Below are positions 18,606 through 27,192 of a stretch of DNA of 64,000 nucleotides, piece after piece. Under the pieces are notes generated by a model. That model was not told the origin of the DNA and searched no databases. It saw only the letters and a list, made by a program, of their open reading frames with translations. Numbering within the stretch: the stretch's first letter is position 1; each line of letters starts with the position of its first letter. Position numbers and translations under genes: made by a program. This DNA comes from Thalassospira profundimaris (GTDB lineage Bacteria; Pseudomonadota; Alphaproteobacteria; Rhodospirillales; Thalassospiraceae): the NCBI RefSeq assembly GCF_003326795.1, contig NZ_JPWI01000003.1, positions 248,001-312,000 on the forward strand, written 5' to 3'.

Positions 18606-19460
18606 TCAGGCTGACGGCGCATCCTGCAAGGCATCTTCAAGCTCCTTGAAGCTCGGCCGAACGGTGGACGGCAGCGTTTTGCGGGCAAATTCAACGGAAA
18701 CCTGCGGGGCATAGCCCTGCATGTGACCAATCAGGGCCGCTTTCATACAGCTGAAATATTTTCCGTCCTGATCCAGCGTCTTCTTGATGATTTCCGACGT
18801 CGGACCAACAAAGCCATAGGACGCGAGAATACCAAGAAACGTACCGACGAGAGCAGCTGCAATCAAACCACCAAGAATTTCCGGCGGTTCGGTAACCGAG
18901 CCCATTGTGACAATCACACCAAGCACGGCTGCAACAATGCCCAGACCGGGAAGGGCGTCGCCCACTGTCTGGATGGCGGCCGGGACCATGTGATCTTCTT
19001 CGTGATGGGCTTCAAGTTCCTGATCAATGACCGCTTCAAGTTCATAGGCATTGGTGGTGCCAAGGGTCAGAAGACGCAAATAGTCACACAGGAATTCAAC
19101 GGCATGATGGTCTTTCATCAACTCGGGGAAATTGCCAAAAAGACTGGAGCCTTCGGGATTCTCTACATGGCTTTCAAGTGCAAGATCACCCTTCGATTTC
19201 GCCAGTCGGAAAACAGCATAAAGGCAAACAAGAAGCTCGACATAGGCCGCTTTCTTTTTGGGCCCCTTAAGTGCACGGATCGTATAAGCAATCGACTTTT
19301 TAAGGATGCTCATAGGGTTGGCAATCAGGAATGTACCAAACGCAGCACCGAAAATGATAAGCACTTCAAGGGGTTGGATAAGGACACCAATGTCGCCGTG
19401 GGGCAAATAACCGCCAAGAACAGCGCCAATCACCACGACATACCCAATGATCAAAAACAT
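18606..19460 (-). CDS. motA: flagellar motor stator protein MotA
   Basis: 284 residues with four membrane segments. Conserved pieces include GYVVVIGAVLGGYLPHG at the start, DALPGLGIVAAVLGVIVTMG with the first functional proline, and AALVGTFLGILASYGFVGP with the second. The large cytoplasmic loop carries the charged residues that meet the rotor. Together with MotB it forms the H+-driven stator. It is divergent from the flavin reductase gene across a 254-base gap. Confidence 0.96.
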   Translation of the reverse strand: MFLIIGYVVVIGAVLGGYLPHGDIGVLIQPLEVLIIFGAAFGTFLIANPMSILKKSIAYTIRALKGPKKKAAYVELLVCLYAVFRLAKSKGDLALESHVENPEGSSLFGNFPELMKDHHAVEFLCDYLRLLTLGTTNAYELEAVIDQELEAHHEEDHMVPAAIQTVGDALPGLGIVAAVLGVIVTMGSVTEPPEILGGLIAAALVGTFLGILASYGFVGPTSEIIKKTLDQDGKYFSCMKAALIGHMQGYAPQVSVEFARKTLPSTVRPSFKELEDALQDAPSA

Positions 19461-19714
19461 TCTTATTATTCCCCGCTAGCCCAGGACGATTATCGGTTCA
19501 GTCCGCAACATGTTCCCAAGACCCAAACCCGATCATGGTTGCAGACAAAGTCCATCTGGCATCTATATGACACTATTAGCTTTTAATCTTATTAATATCC
19601 CGTTTAAATCTGCTGTGAGTTAGGTTTGACAGATCGAAGTTTAATCGCCATTTTCCCCAAGCCTTTTACGGGGTCGTACTTCAATAGGTTTAGTCAGCAA
19701 GAGCATTCTTCAAT

Positions 19715-20200
19715 ATGTCATTCTCTCCGCGCGATTTCCGCGACTGTCTTGGTCAGTTCACAACCGGCGTTGCCGTTGTGACCACGCGGGCCGAAGATGG
19801 TTCCAAAGCGGGCATCACGATTAACAGTTTTGCGTCTGTTTCGCTTGATCCGGCACTGGTTCTTTTTTCCGTAGATCAGCGTGCGGCGACACATGCCTTG
19901 TTCGCCGGTTCTTGCACGCGTTTTTGCATCAATATTCTTCGTCAGGACCAACAGGCGATCTCTGAACTGTTTTCCGCACCGGGGCAGAATGGCTGGGAAA
20001 CGGTCGGGTTTGAAGATGATGGTCACGGTATGCCACGCCTGAGAGGCTCGTTGGCGGCGTTTTCGTGTAAACGCCACGCCATTCATGATGGTGGCGATCA
20101 CAGCATCATTGTCGGCCATGTCGATAATCTTGTGATGGGCGAAACGGGGGAGCCGTTGCTTTATTACGGCGGCCGTTATCGTGGCCTTAAAAGCGAATAA
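19715..20200 (+). CDS. flavin reductase family protein (FMN-binding split barrel)
   Basis: 161 residues of the flavin:NAD(P)H reductase-like fold. FTTGVAVVTTRAEDGSKAGITINSFASVSLDPALVLFSV is the flavin-binding N-terminal half, and GDHSIIVGHVDNL with PLLYYGGRYRGL closes the barrel. These enzymes supply reduced FMN or FAD to two-component monooxygenases. No partner oxygenase is adjacent, so its role is unassigned. Monocistronic with a terminator behind it. Confidence 0.88.
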   Translation: MSFSPRDFRDCLGQFTTGVAVVTTRAEDGSKAGITINSFASVSLDPALVLFSVDQRAATHALFAGSCTRFCINILRQDQQAISELFSAPGQNGWETVGFEDDGHGMPRLRGSLAAFSCKRHAIHDGGDHSIIVGHVDNLVMGETGEPLLYYGGRYRGLKSE

Positions 20201-20209
20201 CTATTAATG

Positions 20210-20250
20210 AAAAACGGGCCGTGTGGATTGTTCCAGCGGCCCGTTTTTTT
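20210..20250. terminator. bidirectional terminator between the flavin reductase gene and ilvA
   Basis: AAAACGGGCCG pairs with CGGCCCGTTTT, and the inner TGGA/TCCA continues the hairpin. Runs of A on the left and T on the right suit both convergent genes. Confidence 0.85.
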
Positions 20251-20276
20251 ATTTTCAGATATCCAGGGAATTTTGA

Positions 20277-21497
20277 TCAGTCGAGCGACGTATTGCCAAG
20301 CAAGCGTCCGCCAAACCCTGCCTTGATCAGGCGTTCAATCACTTGCTGGGCATGGCCGGTATCACGCACTTCCAGCACCATATCGACATCGGTCTGCTTT
20401 GCCGGAACGTCGTAAAAATGACGCTGGTGATAAACTTCGATGATATTGGCTTCTTCTTCACCGATCAGCGTGCTGATGGTTGCCAGAGCACCCGGCACAT
20501 CGGGAATTTCGATGCGAACACGTACAAGGCGACCCTGGCGGGCCATGCCACGCATCAGGACCTGTGCCAGAAGGCGGGTGTCAATATTGCCGCCACTGAC
20601 GATCAAGCATACTTTCTTGCCTTTGAACTTTTCAGGATGATCGAGAAGGGCGGCAAGCGGCGCTGCACCTGCACCTTCGACCACGCTTTTTTCAATCTCG
20701 ATCAGCATCTGAATGGATCGTTCAATTGAGCTTTCCTCGACCAGAACCACTTCGTCGAGCTTTTCCTTGCAGATTTCAAGTGTCAGGCCGCCGGGTTGTT
20801 TGACGGCAATGCCCTCGGCAATTGTAACGCCACCGCCGGTATATTCGTCACCACGAATGCCTTCATACATGCAGGGATAAAGCTTGGTTTCAACGCCAAT
20901 GATTTCGATGTCTGGGCGGCGCGATTTGACCGCGGTTGCGATACCTGATGCAAGTCCGCCACCGCCAATCGGGACAACGATGGTATCGATATCAACGTTC
21001 TCATTCAGAATTTCGAGACCGACTGTGCCCTGACCGGCAATGATATGCGGGTCGTCAAACGGATGTACAAAGGTAAGTCCGCGTTCCTGCTGGATGCGAC
21101 CGGCAGCTTCAAGGCTTTCGGCAAAGACATTGCCGGTCAGAACGACTTCAGCGCCGTGGGAACGGGTATGATGGACCTTGGTAAAGGGCGTGTTTTTCGG
21201 CATCACGATGGTTGCCGGGATGCCCAGACGCTTGGCGTTATAGGCAACGCCCTGTGCATGGTTTCCGGCGGATACGGCAATGACGCCTTTTTCGCGCTCT
21301 TCGGGTGTCAGGCTTGCCAGTTTGACATAGGCACCGCGTTCCTTGAAGGAAGCGGTATATTGCTGGTTCTCAAGCTTAAGATAAACTTCTGCCTGACAAA
21401 TCGATGAAAGTGTTAATGATTTTACCAGAGGTGTCTTGGCAACGATGCCTTCAAGCAAACCGGATGCGCGTACAACGTCGTGATAGGAAACAGTCAT
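20277..21497 (-). CDS. ilvA: threonine ammonia-lyase with C-terminal ACT domain
   Basis: A PLP-dependent enzyme converting threonine to 2-oxobutyrate and ammonia, the first committed step to isoleucine or a catabolic route. The PLP lysine is in TASFKERGAY (about residue 47), the phosphate loop is GGGGLASG, and SGGNID precedes one ACT domain from about 325 (VRIEIPDVPGALATI) to the end. About 406 residues with a single ACT domain resembles the shorter form rather than the two-ACT E. coli IlvA. The ATG at 21497 has AGGAG ten bases upstream; the ATG at 21506 would sit on top of it. Confidence 0.92.
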   Translation of the reverse strand: MTVSYHDVVRASGLLEGIVAKTPLVKSLTLSSICQAEVYLKLENQQYTASFKERGAYVKLASLTPEEREKGVIAVSAGNHAQGVAYNAKRLGIPATIVMPKNTPFTKVHHTRSHGAEVVLTGNVFAESLEAAGRIQQERGLTFVHPFDDPHIIAGQGTVGLEILNENVDIDTIVVPIGGGGLASGIATAVKSRRPDIEIIGVETKLYPCMYEGIRGDEYTGGGVTIAEGIAVKQPGGLTLEICKEKLDEVVLVEESSIERSIQMLIEIEKSVVEGAGAAPLAALLDHPEKFKGKKVCLIVSGGNIDTRLLAQVLMRGMARQGRLVRVRIEIPDVPGALATISTLIGEEEANIIEVYHQRHFYDVPAKQTDVDMVLEVRDTGHAQQVIERLIKAGFGGRLLGNTSLD

Positions 21498-21582
21498 AAT
21501 TTCCATGCTCCTGCGGCCACCATCTTTGTGGTGTGGTGGCAATAATATCATGTAATGGGTGAGAAACGGTATTTAACCGGAC

Positions 21583-21602
21583 CTGTCATCCGCAGATGAC
21601 AG
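21583..21602 (-). promoter_or_regulatory. hairpin in the ilvA leader
   Basis: CTGTCATC-CGCA-GATGACAG is a perfect 8-bp stem with a 4-base loop, 3 bases past the stop of a possible leader frame and 85 bases before the ilvA start. No T run follows it on the minus strand, so it is not by itself a terminator. It could be part of a translation or pausing switch. Confidence 0.35.
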
Positions 21603-21605
21603 GGA

Positions 21606-21710
21606 TCACATTCGCAGGTCGGAAATCCCAATAATCATGGCCATCGCACCGGCACCAAGCGTCGGACGGGAATGCGATGAAGGGATGTCAGTATATGCAG
21701 ACATAGCCAT
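21606..21710 (-). CDS. possible 34-residue leader peptide upstream of ilvA
   Basis: An ATG frame preceded by AGAAAG encodes a 34-residue peptide ending AMAMIIGISDLRM with three Ile codons near the end (ATT ATT GGG ATT). It lies in the ilvA leader, 109 bases upstream of the ilvA start, and is followed at once by a hairpin. This resembles leader peptides that sense branched-chain amino acids, but the Ile run is short and there is no proof of translation. Chance occurrence is possible. Confidence 0.25.
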   Translation of the reverse strand: MAMSAYTDIPSSHSRPTLGAGAMAMIIGISDLRM

Positions 21711-21785
21711 GTTCTTTCTGGGTTAGGGATGTGTTTCGAAAGGCAGCTTTGCGGATTAGGGCGCCAAGGTCAAGTACAGCAATAG

Positions 21786-21815
21786 AAAAACCGGGTTGCA
21801 TGAACTGCAACCCGG
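21786..21815 (-). terminator. terminator of the aldehyde dehydrogenase gene
   Basis: CCGGGTTGCA-TGAAC-TGCAACCCGG, a perfect 10-bp stem; on the minus strand it is followed by five T. It is 33 bases past the gene's stop. Confidence 0.85.
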
Positions 21816-21848
21816 CCAAGTACAACGCCTGGCATGGGGAATCCGGCG

Positions 21849-23336
21849 TTATTCCATGTTGAGGATAACCGTTTTCTTGTAGGTGAAATGTTCAAGCATG
21901 CTTTCAAGCGACGCTTCCTTGCCTAGGCCCGAGAGCTTGATGCCGCCATAGGACAGGTTTGGCTGCACAACAAGGTTCTGGTTGACCTGAACAAAGCCGG
22001 CTTCAAGCCGTTTGGTGGCAACCAGTGCCGTTTTCAGATCCGTCGTCCAGACCGTGGCAGCAAGGCCAAAGTCGCTGTCATTGGCAAGTTCAAGGGCCTC
22101 TTCAAAGGTCTTGAACTTGAAGACACACGCCACCGGACCAAAGATCTCCTCACGTGCGACGCGAGCATCCGGATCGACATTGGTGAAGATCACGGGGCGC
22201 ACAAAGAGGCCGTCGGAAAGCTCCGGATCGGTGGGCAGGGCGCTCAGTTGATGTTTGGTCGCACCCTCTTTTTCGCCGATATCGATGTAACCCGATACCT
22301 TGTCGAACTGTTTGCGATTGATGATGGTGCCGATGTCGGTCTCTTCATCAAGCGGGTTGCCCATTTTGAGTGCATTAACCTTGTCAATCAGCCGCTTAAC
22401 GAACTCATCATGAAGTTTTTCATGAACAAGCATACGCGAGGAGGCCGTACAGCTCTGGCCCTGACGGGTGAAGCGCATACCACCGATTGCGCCGGCCACG
22501 GCCTTGTCGAGGTCGGCATCATCCATAACGATCATGGGCGACTTGCCGCCAAGTTCGAGGGTGACCGGAATAAGCTTTTCGGCTGCGGCCTTGTAAACCG
22601 TACGACCGGTCTCGACAGAGCCGGTGAAGGAAACCTTTTTGACATCCTTGTGCGCGACAAGCGGGCCGCCACAGGTTGGGCCAAAACCCGAAAGGATGTT
22701 CAAAACACCGGCCGGCAGGATTTCCTGCATGATCTGACAGACGCGCAACACGGTAAGAGGGGTGTCTTCAGCCGATTTTACAACGACCGAGTTGCCAGCA
22801 ACCAGTGCCGGGGCAACTTTGATCGCCATCAGAAGAAGCGGTACGTTCCAGGGAATGATCGCACCAACGACACCAACGGCTTCGCGGGTGGTCAGCGTCA
22901 TCATATTTGGATTAAACGGAACAGTTTCGCCCTTGAGCTCTGATGCAAGACCGCCAAAAAAGACGAACATGTCGGCAAGAACCGATGCCTCGACGCGGCT
23001 TTCGGTGCGCAGTGCCTTACCCGATTCCAGTGCGACAAGACGACCGAGTTCTTCGGTGTGTGCCATCAGGACACGGCCGCATTCCGCAACCAGCTTTCCA
23101 CGTTCGCGTGCCGGGCGTTCCGCCCAGTCCTTTTGTGCTGCCTTTGCAACCGCAACTGCAATGCCCACATCATCAGAGTCACCGTCGGCTGCCTGTCCGA
23201 TAACCTTGCCTGTGGCGGGATTGATAACGTCAAAGGTCTTGCCGTTCTTCGGGGCAACAAGCTTGCCGTTGATCAGATGATGGCCGGAAAGTTCAGTTGC
23301 CAGTGACATCGGATCAAGGTTCGGTTCGAAAGGCAT
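21849..23336 (-). CDS. NAD(P)-dependent aldehyde dehydrogenase
   Basis: A 495-residue member of the classical ALDH superfamily. VGAIIPWNVPLLLMAIKVAPALVAGN is the cofactor-binding entry, SFTGSVETGR follows, the general base Glu is in LELGGKSP, and the catalytic Cys is in RQGQSCTASSR. EEIFGPV and the C-terminal LSGLGKEAS are also present. The substrate is not predictable by eye. It diverges from an ornithine-decarboxylase-like gene across a gap with a 22-bp palindrome, so oxidation of an amino-aldehyde from polyamine metabolism is a reasonable guess only. Confidence 0.9.
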   Translation of the reverse strand: MPFEPNLDPMSLATELSGHHLINGKLVAPKNGKTFDVINPATGKVIGQAADGDSDDVGIAVAVAKAAQKDWAERPARERGKLVAECGRVLMAHTEELGRLVALESGKALRTESRVEASVLADMFVFFGGLASELKGETVPFNPNMMTLTTREAVGVVGAIIPWNVPLLLMAIKVAPALVAGNSVVVKSAEDTPLTVLRVCQIMQEILPAGVLNILSGFGPTCGGPLVAHKDVKKVSFTGSVETGRTVYKAAAEKLIPVTLELGGKSPMIVMDDADLDKAVAGAIGGMRFTRQGQSCTASSRMLVHEKLHDEFVKRLIDKVNALKMGNPLDEETDIGTIINRKQFDKVSGYIDIGEKEGATKHQLSALPTDPELSDGLFVRPVIFTNVDPDARVAREEIFGPVACVFKFKTFEEALELANDSDFGLAATVWTTDLKTALVATKRLEAGFVQVNQNLVVQPNLSYGGIKLSGLGKEASLESMLEHFTYKKTVILNME

Positions 23337-23398
23337 TTCAGGCTCCCTGTGGGTTGGCGTGCAGTCACGGTTTTTGCGTGGGGCGCACGATATAGGTT

Positions 23399-23420
23399 AT
23401 TTGGTATTGGTTTACCAAAT
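23399..23420. promoter_or_regulatory. 22-bp palindromic operator candidate between the ALDH and decarboxylase genes
   Basis: ATTTGGTA-TTGGTT-TACCAAAT: two perfect 8-base arms with a 6-base spacer. It lies 63 bases upstream of the aldehyde dehydrogenase start and 148 bases upstream of the decarboxylase start. The same 8-6-8 layout and GGTA-N6-TACC core occur at 32871-32892 and the core again at 24831-24844. Confidence 0.5.
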
Positions 23421-23567
23421 TATCGACAGCAGAGAGCAATATCAAGATCAATTCGTCTTTCCGGACATGACAGTTCCCAAAAGGGCTGGTAACCTGAAAC
23501 AGCAAAAAGGCCAGCCCGGCGGCGGTACGTGTCTGGGCGCCTGCATTCCGTAAACGATGGAGTATTT

Positions 23568-24734
23568 ATGCCACGTCATTTCGATACGACGTTCGATGTT
23601 GTTAAGGAACTCAAACCTTCCTATCCGGTCTATTGTCTAAGACCGAATATCCTTCGAGAAACAGCGCAGCGCTTTGTCGAAATGTTCCCGGGCGACGTCC
23701 TTTATGCGGTGAAATGTAATCCGCATCCTGAAGTCATGCGTTATTTGCACGAAGGCGGCGTGCGTCATTTCGATACGGCCTCGCCAGAAGAAATCGCGCT
23801 TGTTCGTCGCCAGTTCCCGGGAATGAAGGCCTATTTCATGCATCCGGTCAAAAGCCGCGATGCCATTCGTAATGCCCACCGGGTTTTCGGTATTGATCAC
23901 TATGTGATTGATACAGTCGAGGAACTTGAAAAAATCCGTGAAGAAACGGAAGGCGACAAGAAGCTTGTGATCCATGTCCGTCTGGCAACACCACCGGCCG
24001 GGGCGACCTATAATCTCTCAGCGAAATTTGGTGCGCGCCCGATGGTCGCTGCCGAGCTTCTGAAGAAGGTCGATGAATATGGCTATGAAGCGGGTTTGTG
24101 CTTCCATGTCGGGTCGCAATGTACAACGCCGAATGGCTATCGGATCGCGGTTGAGCTGATCCGTCAGGTCGTCGATTTTTCAGGTGTTCAGGTTCGGCAT
24201 ATCGATGTCGGCGGCGGTTTCCCCGGCCAATATATGAACCAGCGCGGCGCCAGCCTTGAAGAATTCATGGACGAGATCAAGGATTGCATCCGCTGGCTTG
24301 ATATGCCCGACACTACATTCATGTGTGAGCCGGGCAGGGCGCTTGTTTCAAGCGGGGTTTCCCTGATTACACAGGTGCATCTGCGTAAGGAAGACACCCT
24401 GTTTATCAATGATGGTGTCTATGGCAGCCTGTCGGAAACCGTGACCGGGCAATTGCGTTATCCTGTGCGACCCTTGCGAATCAATGGTGAATTCAATCAG
24501 GAAGAAACACTTGATTTCACCATCTATGGTCCGACCTGCGACAATATGGATGTTCTTCCGGCAGCCGTATCGCTTCCGGCGGATATCCGCGAAGGGGACT
24601 GGATCGAATTCGGGCATATCGGGGCCTATAGCAATGCGCTTGCAACCCATTTCAACGGGTTCTTCCCGGAAATGCAGGTGACTGTGGGCGAGGCATTCCC
24701 GTTTGTGGATGGTGAATTCCCTTACGTGGCCTGA
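23568..24734 (+). CDS. type III PLP-dependent decarboxylase (ornithine/lysine decarboxylase-like)
   Basis: A 388-residue alanine-racemase-fold decarboxylase. The PLP lysine lies in LYAVKCNPHP (about residue 48). HIDVGGGFPG binds the cofactor phosphate. CEPGRALVSSG and GPTCDNMDV, with the catalytic Cys of the partner subunit, are conserved with eukaryotic-type ornithine decarboxylases. The likely reaction is ornithine to putrescine, with lysine as an alternative. The ATG at 23568 (GGAG five bases upstream) is preferred over a frame opening at 23529. A strong terminator follows. Confidence 0.9.
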   Translation: MPRHFDTTFDVVKELKPSYPVYCLRPNILRETAQRFVEMFPGDVLYAVKCNPHPEVMRYLHEGGVRHFDTASPEEIALVRRQFPGMKAYFMHPVKSRDAIRNAHRVFGIDHYVIDTVEELEKIREETEGDKKLVIHVRLATPPAGATYNLSAKFGARPMVAAELLKKVDEYGYEAGLCFHVGSQCTTPNGYRIAVELIRQVVDFSGVQVRHIDVGGGFPGQYMNQRGASLEEFMDEIKDCIRWLDMPDTTFMCEPGRALVSSGVSLITQVHLRKEDTLFINDGVYGSLSETVTGQLRYPVRPLRINGEFNQEETLDFTIYGPTCDNMDVLPAAVSLPADIREGDWIEFGHIGAYSNALATHFNGFFPEMQVTVGEAFPFVDGEFPYVA

Positions 24735-24753
24735 TGCAGAAATGGCTACAGTG

Positions 24754-24789
24754 ACGGGCAAACAGGAGATCCCCTGTTTGCCCGTTTTC
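24754..24789 (+). terminator. terminator after the decarboxylase gene
   Basis: ACGGGCAAACAGG pairs perfectly with CCTGTTTGCCCGT (13 bp, 6-base loop), followed by TTTT. Confidence 0.85.
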
Positions 24790-24817
24790 AGATACAGTGT
24801 TGCTCAGAAAATTAACG

Positions 24818-24849
24818 TTATCGGTAAAAAGGTACTTGTTTACCGATAA
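24818..24849. promoter_or_regulatory. 32-bp inverted repeat upstream of matB
   Basis: TTATCGGTAAA and TTTACCGATAA are perfect 11-base arms around a 10-base spacer. Nested in it is GGTA-CTTGTT-TACC (24831-24844), the same core spacing as the palindromes at 23399 and 32871. It ends 81 bases before the matB start, where an operator over a promoter would be expected. Confidence 0.5.
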
Positions 24850-24930
24850 TGGTTGGTTGCACTATGTTGCCCGAAATCAGGACCGGCAGGGAGCCGGTCG
24901 GGAAATAGACTTGATCGGGGAAACAGCACA

Positions 24931-26448
24931 GTGACCAACAGCCTTTTTATGCGCATCCGTGACCGGTTTCCGGCGGACCTTTCATCGGTACTGATCGAGA
25001 CATCGACGGGCAAGACCTATAGCTATGGACAGGCGGATGTTGCATCGGCGCAAATTGCGGGTTTGCTGACCGGGCTTGGTGCAAAGAAAGGCGACCGTGT
25101 CGCAGTCCAGGTTGATAAATCCCCCGAAGCCCTTTTTCTTTATCTTGGCTGCATTCGTGCCGGTCTGGTCTATTTGCCGCTCAATACGGCCTATCAGGCT
25201 GGCGAGCTTGCCTATTTCATGGATAACGCGTCCCCCGTTATCTTCGTCTGTCAGCCACATCGTAAGGATGAGGTAGCGGCAATTGCCAATGATCAGGGCG
25301 TGGAACATGTTCTGACGTTGGGGATGAATGGCGAAGGCAGTCTGATGAGCGGTGCACAATCTCAATCGGGCGACTTCGCCCCGGTGCCCTGTGCGGATGA
25401 AGACCTGGCGGCGATCCTTTATACATCGGGCACCACCGGCAAGCCCAAAGGGGCGATGATGACCCAGATGAACCTGTGGTCCAATGCTGCAACCCTTGAA
25501 AAGTTGTGGGGATTTGATGGCAACGATATCCTTTTACATGCCTTGCCGATCTTCCATACCCACGGACTATTCATCGCATGCCATTGTGTGATGCTTTCGG
25601 GGGCGAAGATGTTTTTCCTGCCGAAATTCGATCGTGATCAGGTGATGGCGCTTCTGCCGCGGAGCACGGTGATGATGGGGGTTCCGACATTTTATGTTCG
25701 CCTGTTGTCCGGGGATGATTTTACCGCCGAAACGACTGCCAATATGCGGCTGTTTATTTCTGGTTCGGCACCGCTTCTGCCGGAAACCTTTACTGCGTTT
25801 GAGCAGCGGACTGGCAAGGCATTGCTTGAACGCTATGGCATGACCGAGATGGGGATGGCGACATCGAACCCGCTGGATGGCGAACGGATCGTTCATACAG
25901 TTGGTCCGGCCTTGCCCGATGTTGATGTTCGGGTTTGTGACGCGGACGGCAATGTTCTTGGTGTTGATGAAGTCGGTGTTCTGGAGGCTCGCGGCCCCAA
26001 CGTTTTCGCCGGGTACTGGCAAATGCCGGAAAAAACCGCAGAAGAATTTCGCAAAGACGGATTCTTCATCACCGGTGATATCGCCAAGATTGATGCCAAG
26101 GGATATGTCCACATCGTTGGACGTGCGAAGGATCTGGTGATTTCAGGTGGATTTAATGTCTATCCGAAGGAAATCGAAACGCTGATCGACAAGATGGATG
26201 GTGTTGACGAAAGTGCCGTGATCGGTGTTTTGCATCCCGATTTTGGTGAAGCGGTTGTTGCGGTTATTGTCCCTGAGAACAATGGAACATTGACCGAAGA
26301 TGGTATTATCGGGGGAATCAAATCGCAACTTGCCAACTTCAAGGTTCCCAAACGGGTATTCTTTGTTGACGAGTTGCCGCGCAATGCAATGGGCAAGGTT
26401 CAAAAGAACATTCTGCGCGAGGAATATAAATCCCTGTTTGCGAACTAG
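24931..26448 (+). CDS. matB: malonyl-CoA synthetase (acyl-CoA ligase family)
   Basis: A 505-residue ANL-family ligase that activates malonate (or methylmalonate) with ATP and CoA. AILYTSGTTGKPKGAMMTQMNL is the AMP-binding P-loop, HALPIFHTHGLF and GVPTFYVRLL are diagnostic of the MatB group, LERYGMTEMGM is the A5 motif, and LVISGGFNVYPKEIE the A8 hinge, with the late catalytic Lys in NAMGKVQKN. The GTG at 24931 with GGGGA nine bases upstream is chosen over a longer frame from 24853. No malonyl-CoA decarboxylase gene is adjacent. Confidence 0.88.
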   Translation: MTNSLFMRIRDRFPADLSSVLIETSTGKTYSYGQADVASAQIAGLLTGLGAKKGDRVAVQVDKSPEALFLYLGCIRAGLVYLPLNTAYQAGELAYFMDNASPVIFVCQPHRKDEVAAIANDQGVEHVLTLGMNGEGSLMSGAQSQSGDFAPVPCADEDLAAILYTSGTTGKPKGAMMTQMNLWSNAATLEKLWGFDGNDILLHALPIFHTHGLFIACHCVMLSGAKMFFLPKFDRDQVMALLPRSTVMMGVPTFYVRLLSGDDFTAETTANMRLFISGSAPLLPETFTAFEQRTGKALLERYGMTEMGMATSNPLDGERIVHTVGPALPDVDVRVCDADGNVLGVDEVGVLEARGPNVFAGYWQMPEKTAEEFRKDGFFITGDIAKIDAKGYVHIVGRAKDLVISGGFNVYPKEIETLIDKMDGVDESAVIGVLHPDFGEAVVAVIVPENNGTLTEDGIIGGIKSQLANFKVPKRVFFVDELPRNAMGKVQKNILREEYKSLFAN

Positions 26449-26499
26449 ATTACCGGGGCCAAAGATTGGGGCCGATATCCTGGATCCAGAATACAGATA

Positions 26500-26535
26500 A
26501 AGAAAACCCCCGGCAAAACTGCCGGGGGTTTTCTT
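26500..26535. terminator. bidirectional terminator between matB and the DUF1127 gene
   Basis: A perfect 16-bp stem (AAGAAAACCCCCGGCA with its complement) and 4-base loop lies between convergent genes, with A and T tracts on both sides. Confidence 0.9.
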
Positions 26536-26554
26536 AGGACGCTACGGTCGTGGC

Positions 26555-26713
26555 TTAGCGACCGAAAGCAACACGGTGTGCTACATCGTCGATCATGTCG
26601 CGGTTCAGACCGATGTCGGCCAGTTCGCGCGTATCAAGTTTACGCAGCGCTACCTGGGTCTGGTACTGAATGCGAAGAGCGCGAAGGAAAGCAAAGATTT
26701 TAGTTACGATCAT
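26555..26713 (-). CDS. DUF1127 small protein (YjiS-like)
   Basis: A 52-residue protein, too short for usual length filters. ALRKLDTRELADIGLNRDMI is the conserved Arg-rich DUF1127 motif, preceded by a helical N-terminus (KIFAFLRALRIQ). Small DUF1127 proteins in alphaproteobacteria have been linked to RNA-related regulation and phosphate or stress responses; here no role is shown. AGGTG lies five bases upstream of the ATG. Its own terminator follows, and 479 bases of gene-free DNA lie upstream. Confidence 0.85.
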   Translation of the reverse strand: MIVTKIFAFLRALRIQYQTQVALRKLDTRELADIGLNRDMIDDVAHRVAFGR

Positions 26714-27192
26714 TTCATCACCTATTTCAAACCGGCCGATTGTTCGGCGTCTGTTCAGATAACCGGCATGTTCTCACCGCTGTATTCCGTGTCGGAATAG
26801 TTGTCTGGTTTGACGTGTCGGTTTGTTTCCAATGTATCGAATGATCATCTGCCTGGTGGCGCATTTACCAGTCGATACGTCCTATTCATTTCGTGAGGGC
26901 AATCTATGCCTGTCGGGTGCGTTAATCCAATGCGTTTTTTGCATGGCAGCGGCTTATAAAGCGCAGAAAGTCACTGAATTGCAATGAATTGGCTATATTT
27001 CCGTCACATTGTCACGGTTTCGAAACTTTTATTGCTATGCTAATGGCGCATGGCTAATGAAATTGCGTGGTGCCCTTTGGTTGATTTTATGAAAATCGCG
27101 TCGCGCATATGAATTCAGATGTATTTTGGGTCGCAATCTGGATGAATAGGCCGTAATTTGCGCTACCAAACGCCCAGACAGGAGAACCTATA
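26714..27192. other. 479-base intergenic region between DUF1127 and HAD genes
   Basis: A gap between divergent genes with lower G+C than its flanks. I see a short palindrome TATTCCG-TGT-CGGAATA at 26783-26799 and a TTGTCA (27009) with a TGCTATGCT extended -10-like element (27033) at poor spacing. No coding frame over 60 codons looks genuine. It presumably carries both promoters, and a small RNA cannot be excluded. Confidence 0.4.

Larger units (their letters stand above)
21498..21848. other. 351-base gap upstream of ilvA
   Basis: This gap holds, from right to left on the minus strand, the terminator of the aldehyde dehydrogenase gene (21786-21815), a possible 34-codon leader frame (21606-21710), a perfect short hairpin (21583-21602) and the ilvA ribosome-binding site AGGAG at 21508-21512. 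I see no larger gene on either strand. Confidence 0.5.

Noticed and set aside
22248-22943. 231-codon plus-strand frame inside the aldehyde dehydrogenase gene
   Set aside because: Antisense to an intact, motif-complete ALDH; no independent evidence.
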